Below are positions 54,211 through 62,758 of a stretch of 64,000 bases of DNA, in pieces. The position numbers and the translations under genes are program-made. The notes under the pieces are model-generated. The model worked only from the letters and a program-made list of their open reading frames with translations. It was not told the DNA's origin and searched no databases. Source of the DNA: Roseitranquillus sp963709765 (GTDB taxonomy: Bacteria; Pseudomonadota; Alphaproteobacteria; Rhodobacterales; Rhodobacteraceae); assembly GCA_963709765.1 (NCBI GenBank), contig CAVPXL010000015.1:227288-291287 (forward strand), written 5' to 3'. The first letter of the stretch is position 1. Each line of letters begins with the position of its first letter.

Positions 54211-55009
54211 ACTGCTTCTGGCCGCACTTGCCGTTCTCGCAGCGGGTGCGGCGGTGGCTGCGCCGAAGCACGTCGTGTCGATAAACCTCTGCACCGATCA
54301 GCTCGCGCTGATGCTCGCCGACGAGGGTCAGCTGGTCTCGGTTTCGGCGTTGTCGCTGGATCCGCGACTGTCGGTCATGGCCGAGGCGGCGGCGCTGCTC
54401 GAGACCAATCACGGACGGGCCGAAGAGATCTACCTCCTGGAGCCCGACCTGGTTCTTGCCGGCGAGTATACGGCGCGCGCAGCGGTCGACATGCTGTCGC
54501 GCCTCGGTGCAGATGTGGTGACCTTTTCACCTGCGACATCGATTGAGGATGTTCGCACAAATATCCGCAAGATGGGCGAAATTCTCGGATCCGCCGAAAC
54601 GGCCTCCCGCCTGATCGATCGATTTGACGCATCCTTGGCAAGCCGCCCTCCCTCTGACAGATCGAAGCCTTCGGCACTCGTCTACGAGGCCCAGGGTTGG
54701 GCGTCTGGACGCCGCAGTCTTGCGGGCGCCGTTCTGGATGCCGCCGGGTTCACGAACCTCGTGAAGACCTCGTCGAGCGTCATGCTGCCGCTCGAACTCG
54801 TGATCGCCGGCGATCCGGACCTCGTCATCACGTCGTCGCCACATGCGGGCGCGGCACGCGGGGAAGAGATGCTGGGTCACCCTGCGCTGCGCGCCATGTC
54901 TTCCGAGCGCACGACGACCAGCAGCGCCTGGGTCTGTGGCACGCCCGCCCTGGCCCGCGAAGTGGCGCGGCTGCGACGCCTGCGTGACCGCATCGCAGCA
55001 CGACAATGA
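54197..55009 (+). CDS. btuF: Cobalamin ABC transporter substrate-binding protein
   Basis: Periplasmic B12-binding protein, 270 residues from GTG 54197. Signal peptide about 1-22 (LLLAALAVLAAGAAVA), then HVVSINLCTDQLALMLADEG and IYLLEPDLVLAGEYTARAAV; class III binding-protein fold. Encoded between btuB (14-base overlap) and btuC (4-base overlap), all under the riboswitch. Confidence 0.87.
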   Translation: MPRSRLLLAALAVLAAGAAVAAPKHVVSINLCTDQLALMLADEGQLVSVSALSLDPRLSVMAEAAALLETNHGRAEEIYLLEPDLVLAGEYTARAAVDMLSRLGADVVTFSPATSIEDVRTNIRKMGEILGSAETASRLIDRFDASLASRPPSDRSKPSALVYEAQGWASGRRSLAGAVLDAAGFTNLVKTSSSVMLPLELVIAGDPDLVITSSPHAGAARGEEMLGHPALRAMSSERTTTSSAWVCGTPALAREVARLRRLRDRIAARQ

Positions 55010-55989
55010 CGCGCTTGACCCTCTTGCTGTGGCTGTCGATTGCGCTCCTGAGCCTTGCCGGGCTTGTCGTGGGACCAGCGGACATTCCCATAGGGGACGG
55101 GCTGTGGACATTGCTGACTGGGGGCCAGGACCCCACAGCGATCATCATGCGCGAAATCAGGTTGCCGCGCGTGATCCTTGCGGCGGCGATCGGATACGGT
55201 CTGGGGCTGTCCGGCGCCGCGATTCAGGGATATCTGCGCAACCCGCTCGCCGAGCCGGGGCTTCTGGGCATCTCGGGCTCCGCAGCGCTTGGTGCCGTGA
55301 TCGCATTGCAGACCGGTCTGGCCGCAACCTTGCCGCTGATGTTGCCGGTCACGGCCCTGGCCGGTTCTGTCGCGGCGGTTGCGACCGTCTTGCTGCTCGC
55401 GGGGCCGCGAGGGTCGTCGATGACGTTGATCCTGGCTGGTATCGCCATCAGCGCGTTTGCTGGGGCGCTCACTTCTTTGGCCCTCAATCTTTCGCCGAAC
55501 CCCTTCGCGGCCGCCGAAACCATGTTCTGGATGATGGGGTCCGTCGCGGATCGCTCGTTCGTTCATGTGGTCCTTGCCGTACCGTTCATCGCTGCCGGGG
55601 CGGCTGTTCTTCTTGGAACGGGCGCCGGACTCGACGCCCTGACACTGGGCGAGGATGCGGCCCATTCGCTGGGCATGAACCTGCGCCGCCTGCGTCTGCT
55701 GCTTGTTGTCGGGACGGCGGCCTCGGTCGGGGCAGGGGTCGCGGTAGCGGGGGCCATCGGCTTCGTCGGCCTCGTCGTGCCCCACGTCTTGCGGCCCCTC
55801 GTCTCTGCACAGCCCTCCAGGCTCCTGCCGGCGTCAGGTCTCGGCGGTGCGGCAATGGTGCTGGCCGCAGATCTGTGCATTCGCCTCATCCTGCCCGAAA
55901 GGGACCTCAAGCTCGGTGTACTGACCGCCCTCGTCGGCGCCCCGATCTTCCTGCATCTGATCTACCGGACGCGGCGAGGGCTGCTGTGA
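55006..55989 (+). CDS. btuC: Cobalamin ABC transporter permease
   Basis: 327-residue FecCD/BtuC family permease with about ten transmembrane helices. Family motifs are REIRLPRVILAAAIGYGLGL, SGAAIQGYLRNPLAEPGLLG and GAIGFVGLVVPHVLRPLV. Overlaps btuF and btuD by 4 bases each. Confidence 0.9.
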   Translation: MTRLTLLLWLSIALLSLAGLVVGPADIPIGDGLWTLLTGGQDPTAIIMREIRLPRVILAAAIGYGLGLSGAAIQGYLRNPLAEPGLLGISGSAALGAVIALQTGLAATLPLMLPVTALAGSVAAVATVLLLAGPRGSSMTLILAGIAISAFAGALTSLALNLSPNPFAAAETMFWMMGSVADRSFVHVVLAVPFIAAGAAVLLGTGAGLDALTLGEDAAHSLGMNLRRLRLLLVVGTAASVGAGVAVAGAIGFVGLVVPHVLRPLVSAQPSRLLPASGLGGAAMVLAADLCIRLILPERDLKLGVLTALVGAPIFLHLIYRTRRGLL

Positions 55990-56735
55990 CCCTGCTGGCG
56001 CTTACCGGCTTCTCGGTCCTTTCGGCCGGGCGTCGCGTGGTGAGCGACGTCGATCTGATCGTACGCGAAGGTGAGTTTGTCGGTCTGCTCGGTCCGAACG
56101 GGGCGGGCAAGACAAGTCTTCTGCGCGGCGCCCTGGGACTGCTCGACGTGCAAGGTCACTCATCGCTTCTGGAACTGGACCGGCATTCGCGCGCCCGGCA
56201 CGCGGCATGGATGCCGCAGGAGCGAACCGTTGCCTGGCCGATCTCGGCAGAAAGTCTCGTGCGGCTGGGGCGGCTGCCACACGGTGGTCGCGGGACGCAC
56301 CTGATCGACGAAAGGGCCGTGGATGCGGCCTTCCGCAGAACCGGAACGGACCTGTTGCGGGGCCGGAAGGCAACCGAAGTCTCGGGCGGCGAACTTGCCC
56401 GCCTCCTCATTGCGCGTCTGGTGGCGCAGGAGACGCCGCTGATCCTCGCCGACGAGCCGATCGCCGGGCTGGATCCCGCCGCGCAACTTCAGACCATGCA
56501 ACTGCTCGCGGAACTTGCCCGCCAGGGTCGCGGACTGATGGTCTCGCTGCATGATCTGGGATTGGCGGCGCGATTTTGCACGCGCCTGGTATTGCTGAAG
56601 CAAGGTGCGGTCATGGCCGACGGACGTCCTGAACTCGCTCTCAGCGACGCAGCCATAGCCGATGTTTTCAGCGTGTCCGCCTACCGGGCCGACACGCCAT
56701 ATGGGCCAATCGTACAGCCGATCGCGACGATCTGA
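55986..56735 (+). CDS. btuD: Cobalamin ABC transporter ATP-binding protein
   Basis: 249 residues from GTG 55986 (overlapping the btuC stop). Walker A GPNGAGKTS, Q-loop WMPQERTVAW, signature VSGGELARLLI, Walker B PLILADEPIAGLD and switch His in VSLHDLG. It is the last gene of btuBFCD. Confidence 0.9.
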   Translation: MTLLALTGFSVLSAGRRVVSDVDLIVREGEFVGLLGPNGAGKTSLLRGALGLLDVQGHSSLLELDRHSRARHAAWMPQERTVAWPISAESLVRLGRLPHGGRGTHLIDERAVDAAFRRTGTDLLRGRKATEVSGGELARLLIARLVAQETPLILADEPIAGLDPAAQLQTMQLLAELARQGRGLMVSLHDLGLAARFCTRLVLLKQGAVMADGRPELALSDAAIADVFSVSAYRADTPYGPIVQPIATI

Positions 56736-56788
56736 AGTGGGCAACTGAGGGGAGCAGGGCCGGTCGACCCTGCTCTCCCTTCGGTTCG

Positions 56789-57283
56789 TCACGCGGCGCG
56801 TGAGTTCACGTCAGAGGAGGCGATGTCGCTCATGCGGCGATCACCGTCATAGGCGCTGTCGAGGCACTTCTCGAGGATCGAGACATCCTCGGTCGCACCG
56901 ATCCGCTTGGCGAAGGCGAGCAGCGTGCCGTATCCCGCGATGGCGTAATGCGCGAGCCGCTGGTACTGCGAGATGATGACCGCATCGCGAACATCGTCGT
57001 CGCTGAACTCCTCGTCGATGACCTCCGACTTCGCTTCTGCGACGAGACCTTCGGTGCCCTTGCAATGGCTGCCATTGGGGTCACAGTCATGGCGTTCGCA
57101 AAGGGTTTCGAGATCCTTCATCCCGGTCTCGATCCCAGACACGCCATCGTCCAGCGCGGTCTTCAGCTCGTCACTTTTCGCCTTCTCGCGCATCCGTCTG
57201 GTGATGCCGTGCGACTGCTTGCAGGAGCTGTAGAGGTCCTGAAGCTGATCCAGATAAACGTCCTTGAGGCTTTCGAGGGCCAT
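56789..57283 (-). CDS. DUF892 ferritin-like protein (YciE/YciF family)
   Basis: 164-residue four-helix-bundle protein: LKDVYLDQLQDLYSSCKQS, TRRMREKAKSDELKTALDDG, and AVIISQYQRLAHYAIAGYGT with a Glu/His-rich metal-site pattern. Members are often stress-induced; the reaction is unknown. It is 54 bp from btuD, convergent, and downstream of a kinase gene on the same strand. Confidence 0.85.
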   Translation of the reverse strand: MALESLKDVYLDQLQDLYSSCKQSHGITRRMREKAKSDELKTALDDGVSGIETGMKDLETLCERHDCDPNGSHCKGTEGLVAEAKSEVIDEEFSDDDVRDAVIISQYQRLAHYAIAGYGTLLAFAKRIGATEDVSILEKCLDSAYDGDRRMSDIASSDVNSRAA

Positions 57284-57355
57284 CTTCGTCCTCCGTCGTC
57301 GTTAATCATTCCAGCCCTCAACGAGGGACGCGCGCGCTTGTTCCGGTCGCTGACT

Positions 57356-58673
57356 TCATCGTGGCAGGACGAGGTCCGCGCGCAGACCGCCGAGCTTCTC
57401 GCTGTGTTCCAGTCGGAGCGTGCCCCCATGACGGCGGGCGATGTCATGGGCGATTGCCAGACCCAGACCGACACCCGTTCCGCGGTCCTGATTGCGTGCG
57501 ATGTCGAGACGGCTGAACGGCTTGAGCGCCTCTTCGCGCTGGTCCGGTGCGATGCCGGGCCCGTCATCCTCGACGCTGAAACGCACCGCGCGCTCGCCAA
57601 CAGAGACGCGCAGTTCGGCGTTCTTTGCGTAGCGGACGGCGTTCGCGATGAGATTGTCGAGAGCCCTCTCAACGGCCAGCGGGTGCAGACGGACCTGTCC
57701 CTCGCCCTCGCAGGTTCCGAAGGTGACGGCGAGGGACCGCCCGCTGCAGCTTCTCGACGAGGTTCCGCGCCAAGGCCACGGGATCGACCATTTCGACCGC
57801 GTCCATGGCTTCGCCACGTGCAAATTCGAGAAACGCGTCCACAAGACGCTCCATGTCGTTGACATCGCGCAACATGTCTGTGGCCTCCGGCGTGTCCTCC
57901 ATCATCGAGAGTTGCAACCGCATCCGTGTCAAAGGCGTCCGCAGATCGTGACTGACGCCGGACAGCATCGACGTGCGCTGTTCGATCTGGCGTTCGATCC
58001 GGTGGCGCATGTCGAGAAAAGCGCTGCCTGCCGCCCGCACTTCGGTGGCACCGGCGGGCTTGTAGGGCGCGCTCCGACCCCGCCCGAACGCCTCGGCCGC
58101 GCGGGCGAGCCTTGCGATAGGGCGCACCTGATTGCGCAGGAAGAGGAAAGAGACGACCGTCATCAGAATGCTGGTGAACGTCATCAGGACAAGCAACTGA
58201 TGCGGGTTCGACGCCGAGACTCGCCCGCGATCGAAAACGACCTCGGCCAGGCCATGCGGCGTGTCGAGATAGGTTCCCACCTGCCGGTCCTTGCCCGTCA
58301 GATCCACCGCGACGACCGAGGGCATCGCCTCTTCCAGCGTGCGAATGACCACGAGCCCCGAAAGATCATACCACCTTCGCGATCTGGCAGGCCGCTCCTC
58401 GACCCAACGGAATCCGAAATCCAGGGGATCGAGAAGCTGCGCGATCCGGATTTCCGCGGTTTCCCGATCGGGGGCCGCGTCGAGCATCCGTGCCAGGTAG
58501 CGGACTTCGAGTATGACGTTCTGCGTCATCTGTCGTGTGACGTCCTCGTAAAGACGCTGGATGAACACGACCGAGACTACGAGCTGCACCGTCAGCACCG
58601 GCAAGAGCACGATGAGCGCAGCCCGCCCATAAAGCGAGCGCGGCATGGAGCGTTTGAGCCAGACGAACACCAT
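57356..58673 (-). pseudogene. EnvZ-type sensor histidine kinase (one +1 frameshift)
   Basis: Membrane kinase with two transmembrane helices (the first within about residues 10-35, the second at about 160-180), HAMP, a HisKA domain with phospho-acceptor in LSGVSHDLRTPLTRMRLQLS, and a HATPase with N-box ALDNLIANAVRYAK and DDGPGIA, GVGLGLAIAHDIARRHGG. The HATPase lies in a second frame: deleting one base near 57746 (between EKL and SGRSLAVTF) restores a protein of about 438 residues ending VLPR. The upstream ATG at 58694 is only 2 bp from the divergent hydrolase gene, so ATG 58673 (MVFVWLKRSMPRSLYGRAAL) is preferred. No response regulator gene is adjacent. Confidence 0.82.
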
Positions 58674-58696
58674 CGCTAGAGCTATAACGGTCATTC

Positions 58697-59587
58697 ATGG
58701 GGAAGAAAGCGTTGTTGGCCGATATGCTCGAACCCGGGGTGCTGCGCATTCTCGCGCCGAATCCTTCACCGATGACCGGACCTGGGACCAATACCTACGT
58801 GATCGGGCATGACGAGGTCGTCATTCTCGATCCGGGTCCCGCGAATGCCGGGCATCTCGAAAACGTGGCGGCGGCGGCGGGGGACAGGGTCGTGCGCGCC
58901 ATCCTGGTGAGCCATGCACATCTCGATCACTCGGAAGGGGCGCGCGCCCTGAGCGAGGCTGTGGGTTGCCCGATCTTCGGCTTCGGTCCGCCGACGGCTG
59001 GCCGCCTTCCCGTGATGGACGAACTCGCCGCGCAGGGCCTGATGGCAGGCGGGGAGGGGGTCGATCCCGACTTCACGCCGGACCACCTTCTTTGCGACGG
59101 CGACATGATCGCCTTGAAAGGTCGCGCGATCGAGGTCCTGTGGACGCCCGGCCATTTTGCGGGACATCTGTCGTTCGCATGGGGCGATGCCGTCTTCACT
59201 GGCGATCTGGTGATGGAATGGTCCACGTCGCTGATCTCTCCGCCGGATGGGGACGTCACGCGCTACATGAGTTCCTGCGCACGATTGTTGCAGCGCGATG
59301 ACCGGATCTTCTACCCGGGCCACGGAGCTGCGGTCACGATGCCAGCCGCGCGGCTGCAGTGGCTGATGGCGCATCGTCTGGAACGCGAGGAGCAGATCCT
59401 GGCGGCGCTGGGATCGACGCCGGCTGACGTGGCGGTAATCACCGAGCGGGTCTATCCGGATCTGCGCAAGGAACTCCATCCTGCGGCGCAACGCAACGTG
59501 CTCGCGCATCTTGTTGATCTTCATGAGAGAACGCTGGTCACGGCCGTTCCCCGGCTCGGTCTCGAGGCCCGTTTTCACCGGCGATGA
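58697..59587 (+). CDS. Metallo-beta-lactamase-fold hydrolase (LACTB2-like)
   Basis: 296 residues. The metal-binding motif LVSHAHLDHSEGARAL, the later WTPGHFAGHLSF, FTGDLVMEW and FYPGHGAAV are all present; the start NPSPMTGPGTNTYVIG is typical of the LACTB2/glyoxalase II-like group, some members of which are ribonucleases. A C-terminal winged-helix-like segment follows (about 245-290). It is divergent from the EnvZ-type kinase. Confidence 0.87.
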   Translation: MGKKALLADMLEPGVLRILAPNPSPMTGPGTNTYVIGHDEVVILDPGPANAGHLENVAAAAGDRVVRAILVSHAHLDHSEGARALSEAVGCPIFGFGPPTAGRLPVMDELAAQGLMAGGEGVDPDFTPDHLLCDGDMIALKGRAIEVLWTPGHFAGHLSFAWGDAVFTGDLVMEWSTSLISPPDGDVTRYMSSCARLLQRDDRIFYPGHGAAVTMPAARLQWLMAHRLEREEQILAALGSTPADVAVITERVYPDLRKELHPAAQRNVLAHLVDLHERTLVTAVPRLGLEARFHRR

Positions 59588-59656
59588 CCGTGTTCGGAAC
59601 ATGCTCTGGAAGGGGCTGGACGTTGGCAAGGTCACTTGCTATATGCGCCTCCGTGT

Positions 59657-59731
59657 TCCGGCGTAGCTCAGCGGTAGAGCAGTTGACTGTTAATCAATTG
59701 GTCGTAGGTTCGATCCCTACCGCCGGAGCCA
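59657..59731 (+). tRNA. tRNA-Asn (anticodon GTT)
   Basis: Acceptor TCCGGCG/CGCCGGA, D-arm GCTC...GAGC, anticodon stem TTGAC... around loop with GTT, T-arm GTAGG-TTCGATC-CCTAC, discriminator G and encoded CCA. 75 nt. Prophage-like sequence starts soon after its 3' end, so it is a likely integration site. Confidence 0.97.
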
Positions 59732-59818
59732 AAAAACGAAGAAGTTTCAAGAAGATATAGGTTTTGACTCTTTGGGAACGCGTTTCAGTTGGCGGTGGGG
59801 GAACGCGGGGGAAACAGG

Positions 59819-60119
59819 ATGACTGACGCGCGCGCTTTAGGTCTTGCCGCCATCCTTGCCGCGCCCCTGCCCTATAGCGGCACATGCCGACGAGTACACC
59901 GAGGCTCTCGACACCCTCACGCAAACGATCAGGGCGAACCCTCTGACGCAGGGTGGCTACTGGTTTGAGATGCAGAATGTGATCGGCGAGTGGGAGAAGA
60001 TGATACTTGTTTTCGGCTACGCTGGTGCCGGTGACGAAGCCGCTTGCGAGGCAATCGCCGGGTCTTGGCAGTCAAAGAAATTCCCAGCACGTCGGTTTCG
60101 CTGCAATTCCGTCAACTGA
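59819..60119 (+). pseudogene. Small secreted protein of unknown function (one +1 frameshift)
   Basis: ATG 59819 gives MTDARALGLAAILAAPLP, the hydrophobic core of a signal peptide; the next frame continues IAAHADEYTEALDTLTQTIR and GYWFEMQNVIGEWEKMILVF with two cysteines, ending RRFRCNSVN. One extra C in CCC at 59870-59872 explains the shift. The joined protein would be about 99 residues, with cleavage likely after AHA. No family recognised. Confidence 0.55.
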
Positions 60120-60196
60120 CCCGAGCGGCGCTTCGTCTAGCTGTGCTTGTCCGTAGCGGCGAGATCAAGGCGGCCGCGCACGGAAGGGGAGAAGCA

Positions 60197-60222
60197 CAAA
60201 GCCCCGCCGAAGCGGGGCTTTG
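60197..60222 (+). terminator. Strong hairpin terminator
   Basis: CAAAGCCCCGC (60197-60207), loop CGAA, GCGGGGCTTTG (60212-60222): a perfect 11-bp stem whose A/T base serves as U tract in either direction. It ends the small secreted-protein gene and may also serve the convergent toxin gene. Confidence 0.8.
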
Positions 60223-60348
60223 CTGACACTGCGGCAGATTTGCGATCATCCCTCCGCAGCGGCCAGCGGATCTTAGCCACTGGACTTAATTGCCGGTGCA
60301 CAGGCATCGGTAGGAACGTAGGCTACTGGCCTTGGGTTTTCAAATCGA

Positions 60349-60747
60349 CTAACCGAGCCCGCATCTGACACATTCTCTGACCTGCTCCAGCGTCGCGGCG
60401 TCCAGCACGCGCACGTCGTAAACCCTCTGACCGCCTTCGAAGCCTGAAAACAGCAGTCTGAGACGATGGAAGGCGACCGTGAGGACCATGTCCCCTTTCA
60501 GCCACATCGTCGGTGTGTCGTAGGGCGACGGCAGTGGAGGATCGAGGGTCAAGGCCATGTGATGCCCAAGAACCGGCTTCGGCGGCTTCGTGCTGAGTGG
60601 CACAATCGCGCACAGCATGGATCGCTTCGGGATCGGAGGCGACAGAACGATGGCGGGGCGGCGCTTCACCATCTCCGGTGGTCGAAAGCCCTGAGATAAA
60701 TCAACGCGAACAATTGTCCCCGGTGCGGGGTGGCTCACAACAGTCAT
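60349..60747 (-). CDS. PemK/MazF-family toxin (RNase), without visible antitoxin
   Basis: 132 residues: GTIVRVDLSQGFRPPEMVKR, RRPAIVLSPPIPKRSMLCAI and VPLSTKPP are PemK/MazF signatures (the SH3-like fold of mRNA interferases). Neither side carries a recognisable antitoxin: 5 bp upstream lies the start region of a plus-strand gene. Solo PemK-like genes are known in phage genomes. Confidence 0.78.
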   Translation of the reverse strand: MTVVSHPAPGTIVRVDLSQGFRPPEMVKRRPAIVLSPPIPKRSMLCAIVPLSTKPPKPVLGHHMALTLDPPLPSPYDTPTMWLKGDMVLTVAFHRLRLLFSGFEGGQRVYDVRVLDAATLEQVRECVRCGLG

Positions 60748-60752
60748 TCAGG

Positions 60753-61125
60753 ATGGCTACCATCCTGACGTTTCTTCCGCTACGCCTTCGGTACCCTGTC
60801 TCAGCAATCGAGCCGAACGTGTCGGAATCCCTTGAGGCCATCGCTGACCTACGCCGCGCACATGCAGATGCAGCGTCGTCCGACGACTACGCCGCCTTGT
60901 GGAAAATCGTTGAGCGGATTGAGGCTTGCGTGTCCGCTAGCTCCCAGAACGACAAGCAAGAGCTGCAGGCACTACGCGGTGAAGACTTGCGTCTCCATAG
61001 CCATCCGAAACAACCGGGAGGGATTGCGCCAGCCCACGGATTTCTCCGTCAAGCTGTTCACGCTAGAAAAGGCGATCCAGCGAAACACTATCGGCCCCGA
61101 CGGCTGGCCTATGGCGGACCGCTGA
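60753..61125 (+). pseudogene. Unknown island protein (one +1 frameshift)
   Basis: ATG 60753 (or GTG 60819, MSESLEAIADLRRAHADAAS) leads into a helical, charged region up to QNDKQELQALR; the next frame continues KTCVSIAIRNNREGLRQPTD and FSVKLFTLEKAIQRNTIGPD and stops at 61125. One extra G near 60978 accounts for the shift. About 123 residues if joined from the ATG. No function recognised. It is convergent with the portal gene. Confidence 0.45.
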
Positions 61126-61130
61126 AGGTC

Positions 61131-62204
61131 CTATTCTTCCTTCACGTCTATCATGTGCAGAATTGGCCCCGGATCGACGCCCGCCGCCTCGGCCTCGGCC
61201 AGCGCCTTGATGATGGCCGACAGCGCCCGTGCCGCCGCCGGCGTCGAAGGCCTGCAGGGGCCGCACCACGTCGATCAGGACAGCCGCCGCCCAGCTTGGC
61301 GCTGGCTTCCTCGGCCGATCAGCTTGGCGATGGGCTGCAACGTGCATTGCGCCAGGTGCCGTTGCGCCTCGCGGACCATCGGCCCGGTGGCTGCCGGGTT
61401 AAGCAGCGCTGGCAGGACGCCGAAGCCGGCCGATCGCCGCCGCGCGCGCGCTCCAGCAGCTTGCCGGCCTGCGCCTTGCCAGGTCCGGGGTACAGATCGT
61501 CGGCCTCTGCCCAAGTTGCGGGTTCATGCCCGCCGCCGTCGCCTGCGCCACGCCCTCGATCACCAGCGTCTGAGCCGCGCCTGCCCCCGGAACGCGGCGC
61601 GCATGGCTGCCATGTCCTCGGCGGAGCTATCGGGCAAGGGCACGATCTGCGAACCGATAGGCGCATCCCGGAAGATGTCGCGCAAGAGCGGTTTCGACCT
61701 CGTGCAACATGCTCCGCCGACAATGCCGCGCGCCGCAGGGGTGCCGTGCCGGCCCAGGGTGTCGCCGTGTCGCAGCCGATCCGGAAATGCAGAACCTCGC
61801 CCGCCAGCACGGTTTCGGACGCCCGCCGCCTGCCTCGGGGATGCACACGCGATAGGCGCGCGGGATGCCGTCGCGGGTGGAAACGTCCCAGTCGGTCACG
61901 GAACAAGCCGGTCGCGTCGATCAGAAAGACGGACTCGCCCCGCAGGGCCAGCGAACGCGCCGCAGCAGCGCCATAGTGCGCCGGGTCAGCAGGTCGGTGC
62001 CGGATCACATCGCGCCAGCGCCAGACCGCCTTCCCAGAGGCTCACGCAGGCTTGCACGGTCGCGGTCAGCTCGGCCAATGCCGCGATGCGCCGCGATGAT
62101 AGCTTTCCCGCGCCGCCATGATCTGCGCCGTGTAGCCGCGTGCCGGCTGGAGCGGGTTTCGATCGGCGGGTTCGGCCCGGCGAAACTGGTTCAGCAAGCC
62201 ACAT
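61131..62204 (-). pseudogene. Prophage portal protein (several frameshifts)
   Basis: Pieces in all three minus-strand frames assemble into an HK97-family portal: MWLLNQ-like start at 62204, IAELTATVQACVSLWEGGLA, AARSLALRGESVFLIDATG, YRVCIPEAGGG, LAGEVLHFRIGCDTATPWAG, PLRRAALSAE, then NPAATGPMVREAQRHLAQCT and a C-terminus ending HMIDVKEE at 61131. At least five single-base indels break it. The amino-acid pieces are well preserved. Confidence 0.7.
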
Positions 62205-62205
62205 G

Positions 62206-62758
62206 TCAGAGCCTCCAGCGGTTCAGGGGGTGAGGCCGGCTGCGCAGCGGTTGCCGGTCCTGTGCGCTTGCCAGCTCCGCGCCTCGATCTGCGCTTGCGG
62301 ATAGGCCGGACGGGTCACGGCGCTGATCTCGAACAGATCGGCCCGCGTGATCGTGCGCAGCAATGCCGTCGCCGCGCCGCTCGATCCGCTCGCCGCCGGC
62401 CGGGACGCGGAAACCCGGCGACAAGCCACGGACAAGCCCGCCCGGTGCGCCGCCAGGAAGTCGCGCGCCCAGCTCGTGCCGTCCGATATCTGGCCTGGAT
62501 CTCCAGCGCCTCGGCGCGTCGTCGGTGATGTCCAGAGTGCCCGCGCCCCGGCTGCCAGCGGCTTGTTAAAGTCGTGGCCCGACCAGCAGGTGAATATCGC
62601 CGCCCGCCTCGATCCGCTCGGCAAAGGCCCGCGCCGCGATCCGCTCGCCCGCCCGCGTGCAAGCTCGGTTTCGGTCGCCATAGGGGAAGAGCGCGGAAAG
62701 GCGGTTGCCCCCGTTGATCTGGCGCAGCTCAAGGGCGCCGATGCGCGCCCCAGAGCAT
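62206..62758 (-). pseudogene. Prophage HK97-type prohead protease (several frameshifts)
   Basis: Start ATG 62758 overlaps the capsid stop (TGATG). Pieces include ELRQINGGNRLSALFPYG, the catalytic histidine region GGDIHLLVGHDFNKPLA, EALEIQAR, GTSWARDFLAAHRAG, the catalytic serine region RGLSPGFRVPAGGERIERRG, LFEISAVTRPAYPQAQIEAR, and the end NRWRL at 62206. Several ± one-base indels separate them. It is unrelated in detail to the GTA protease. Confidence 0.72.

Noticed and set aside
59694..59924. Minus-strand frame starting over tRNA-Asn, ending in AVGIEPTTN
   Set aside because: This is the familiar spurious protein made by translating a tRNA gene; the cloverleaf is intact.
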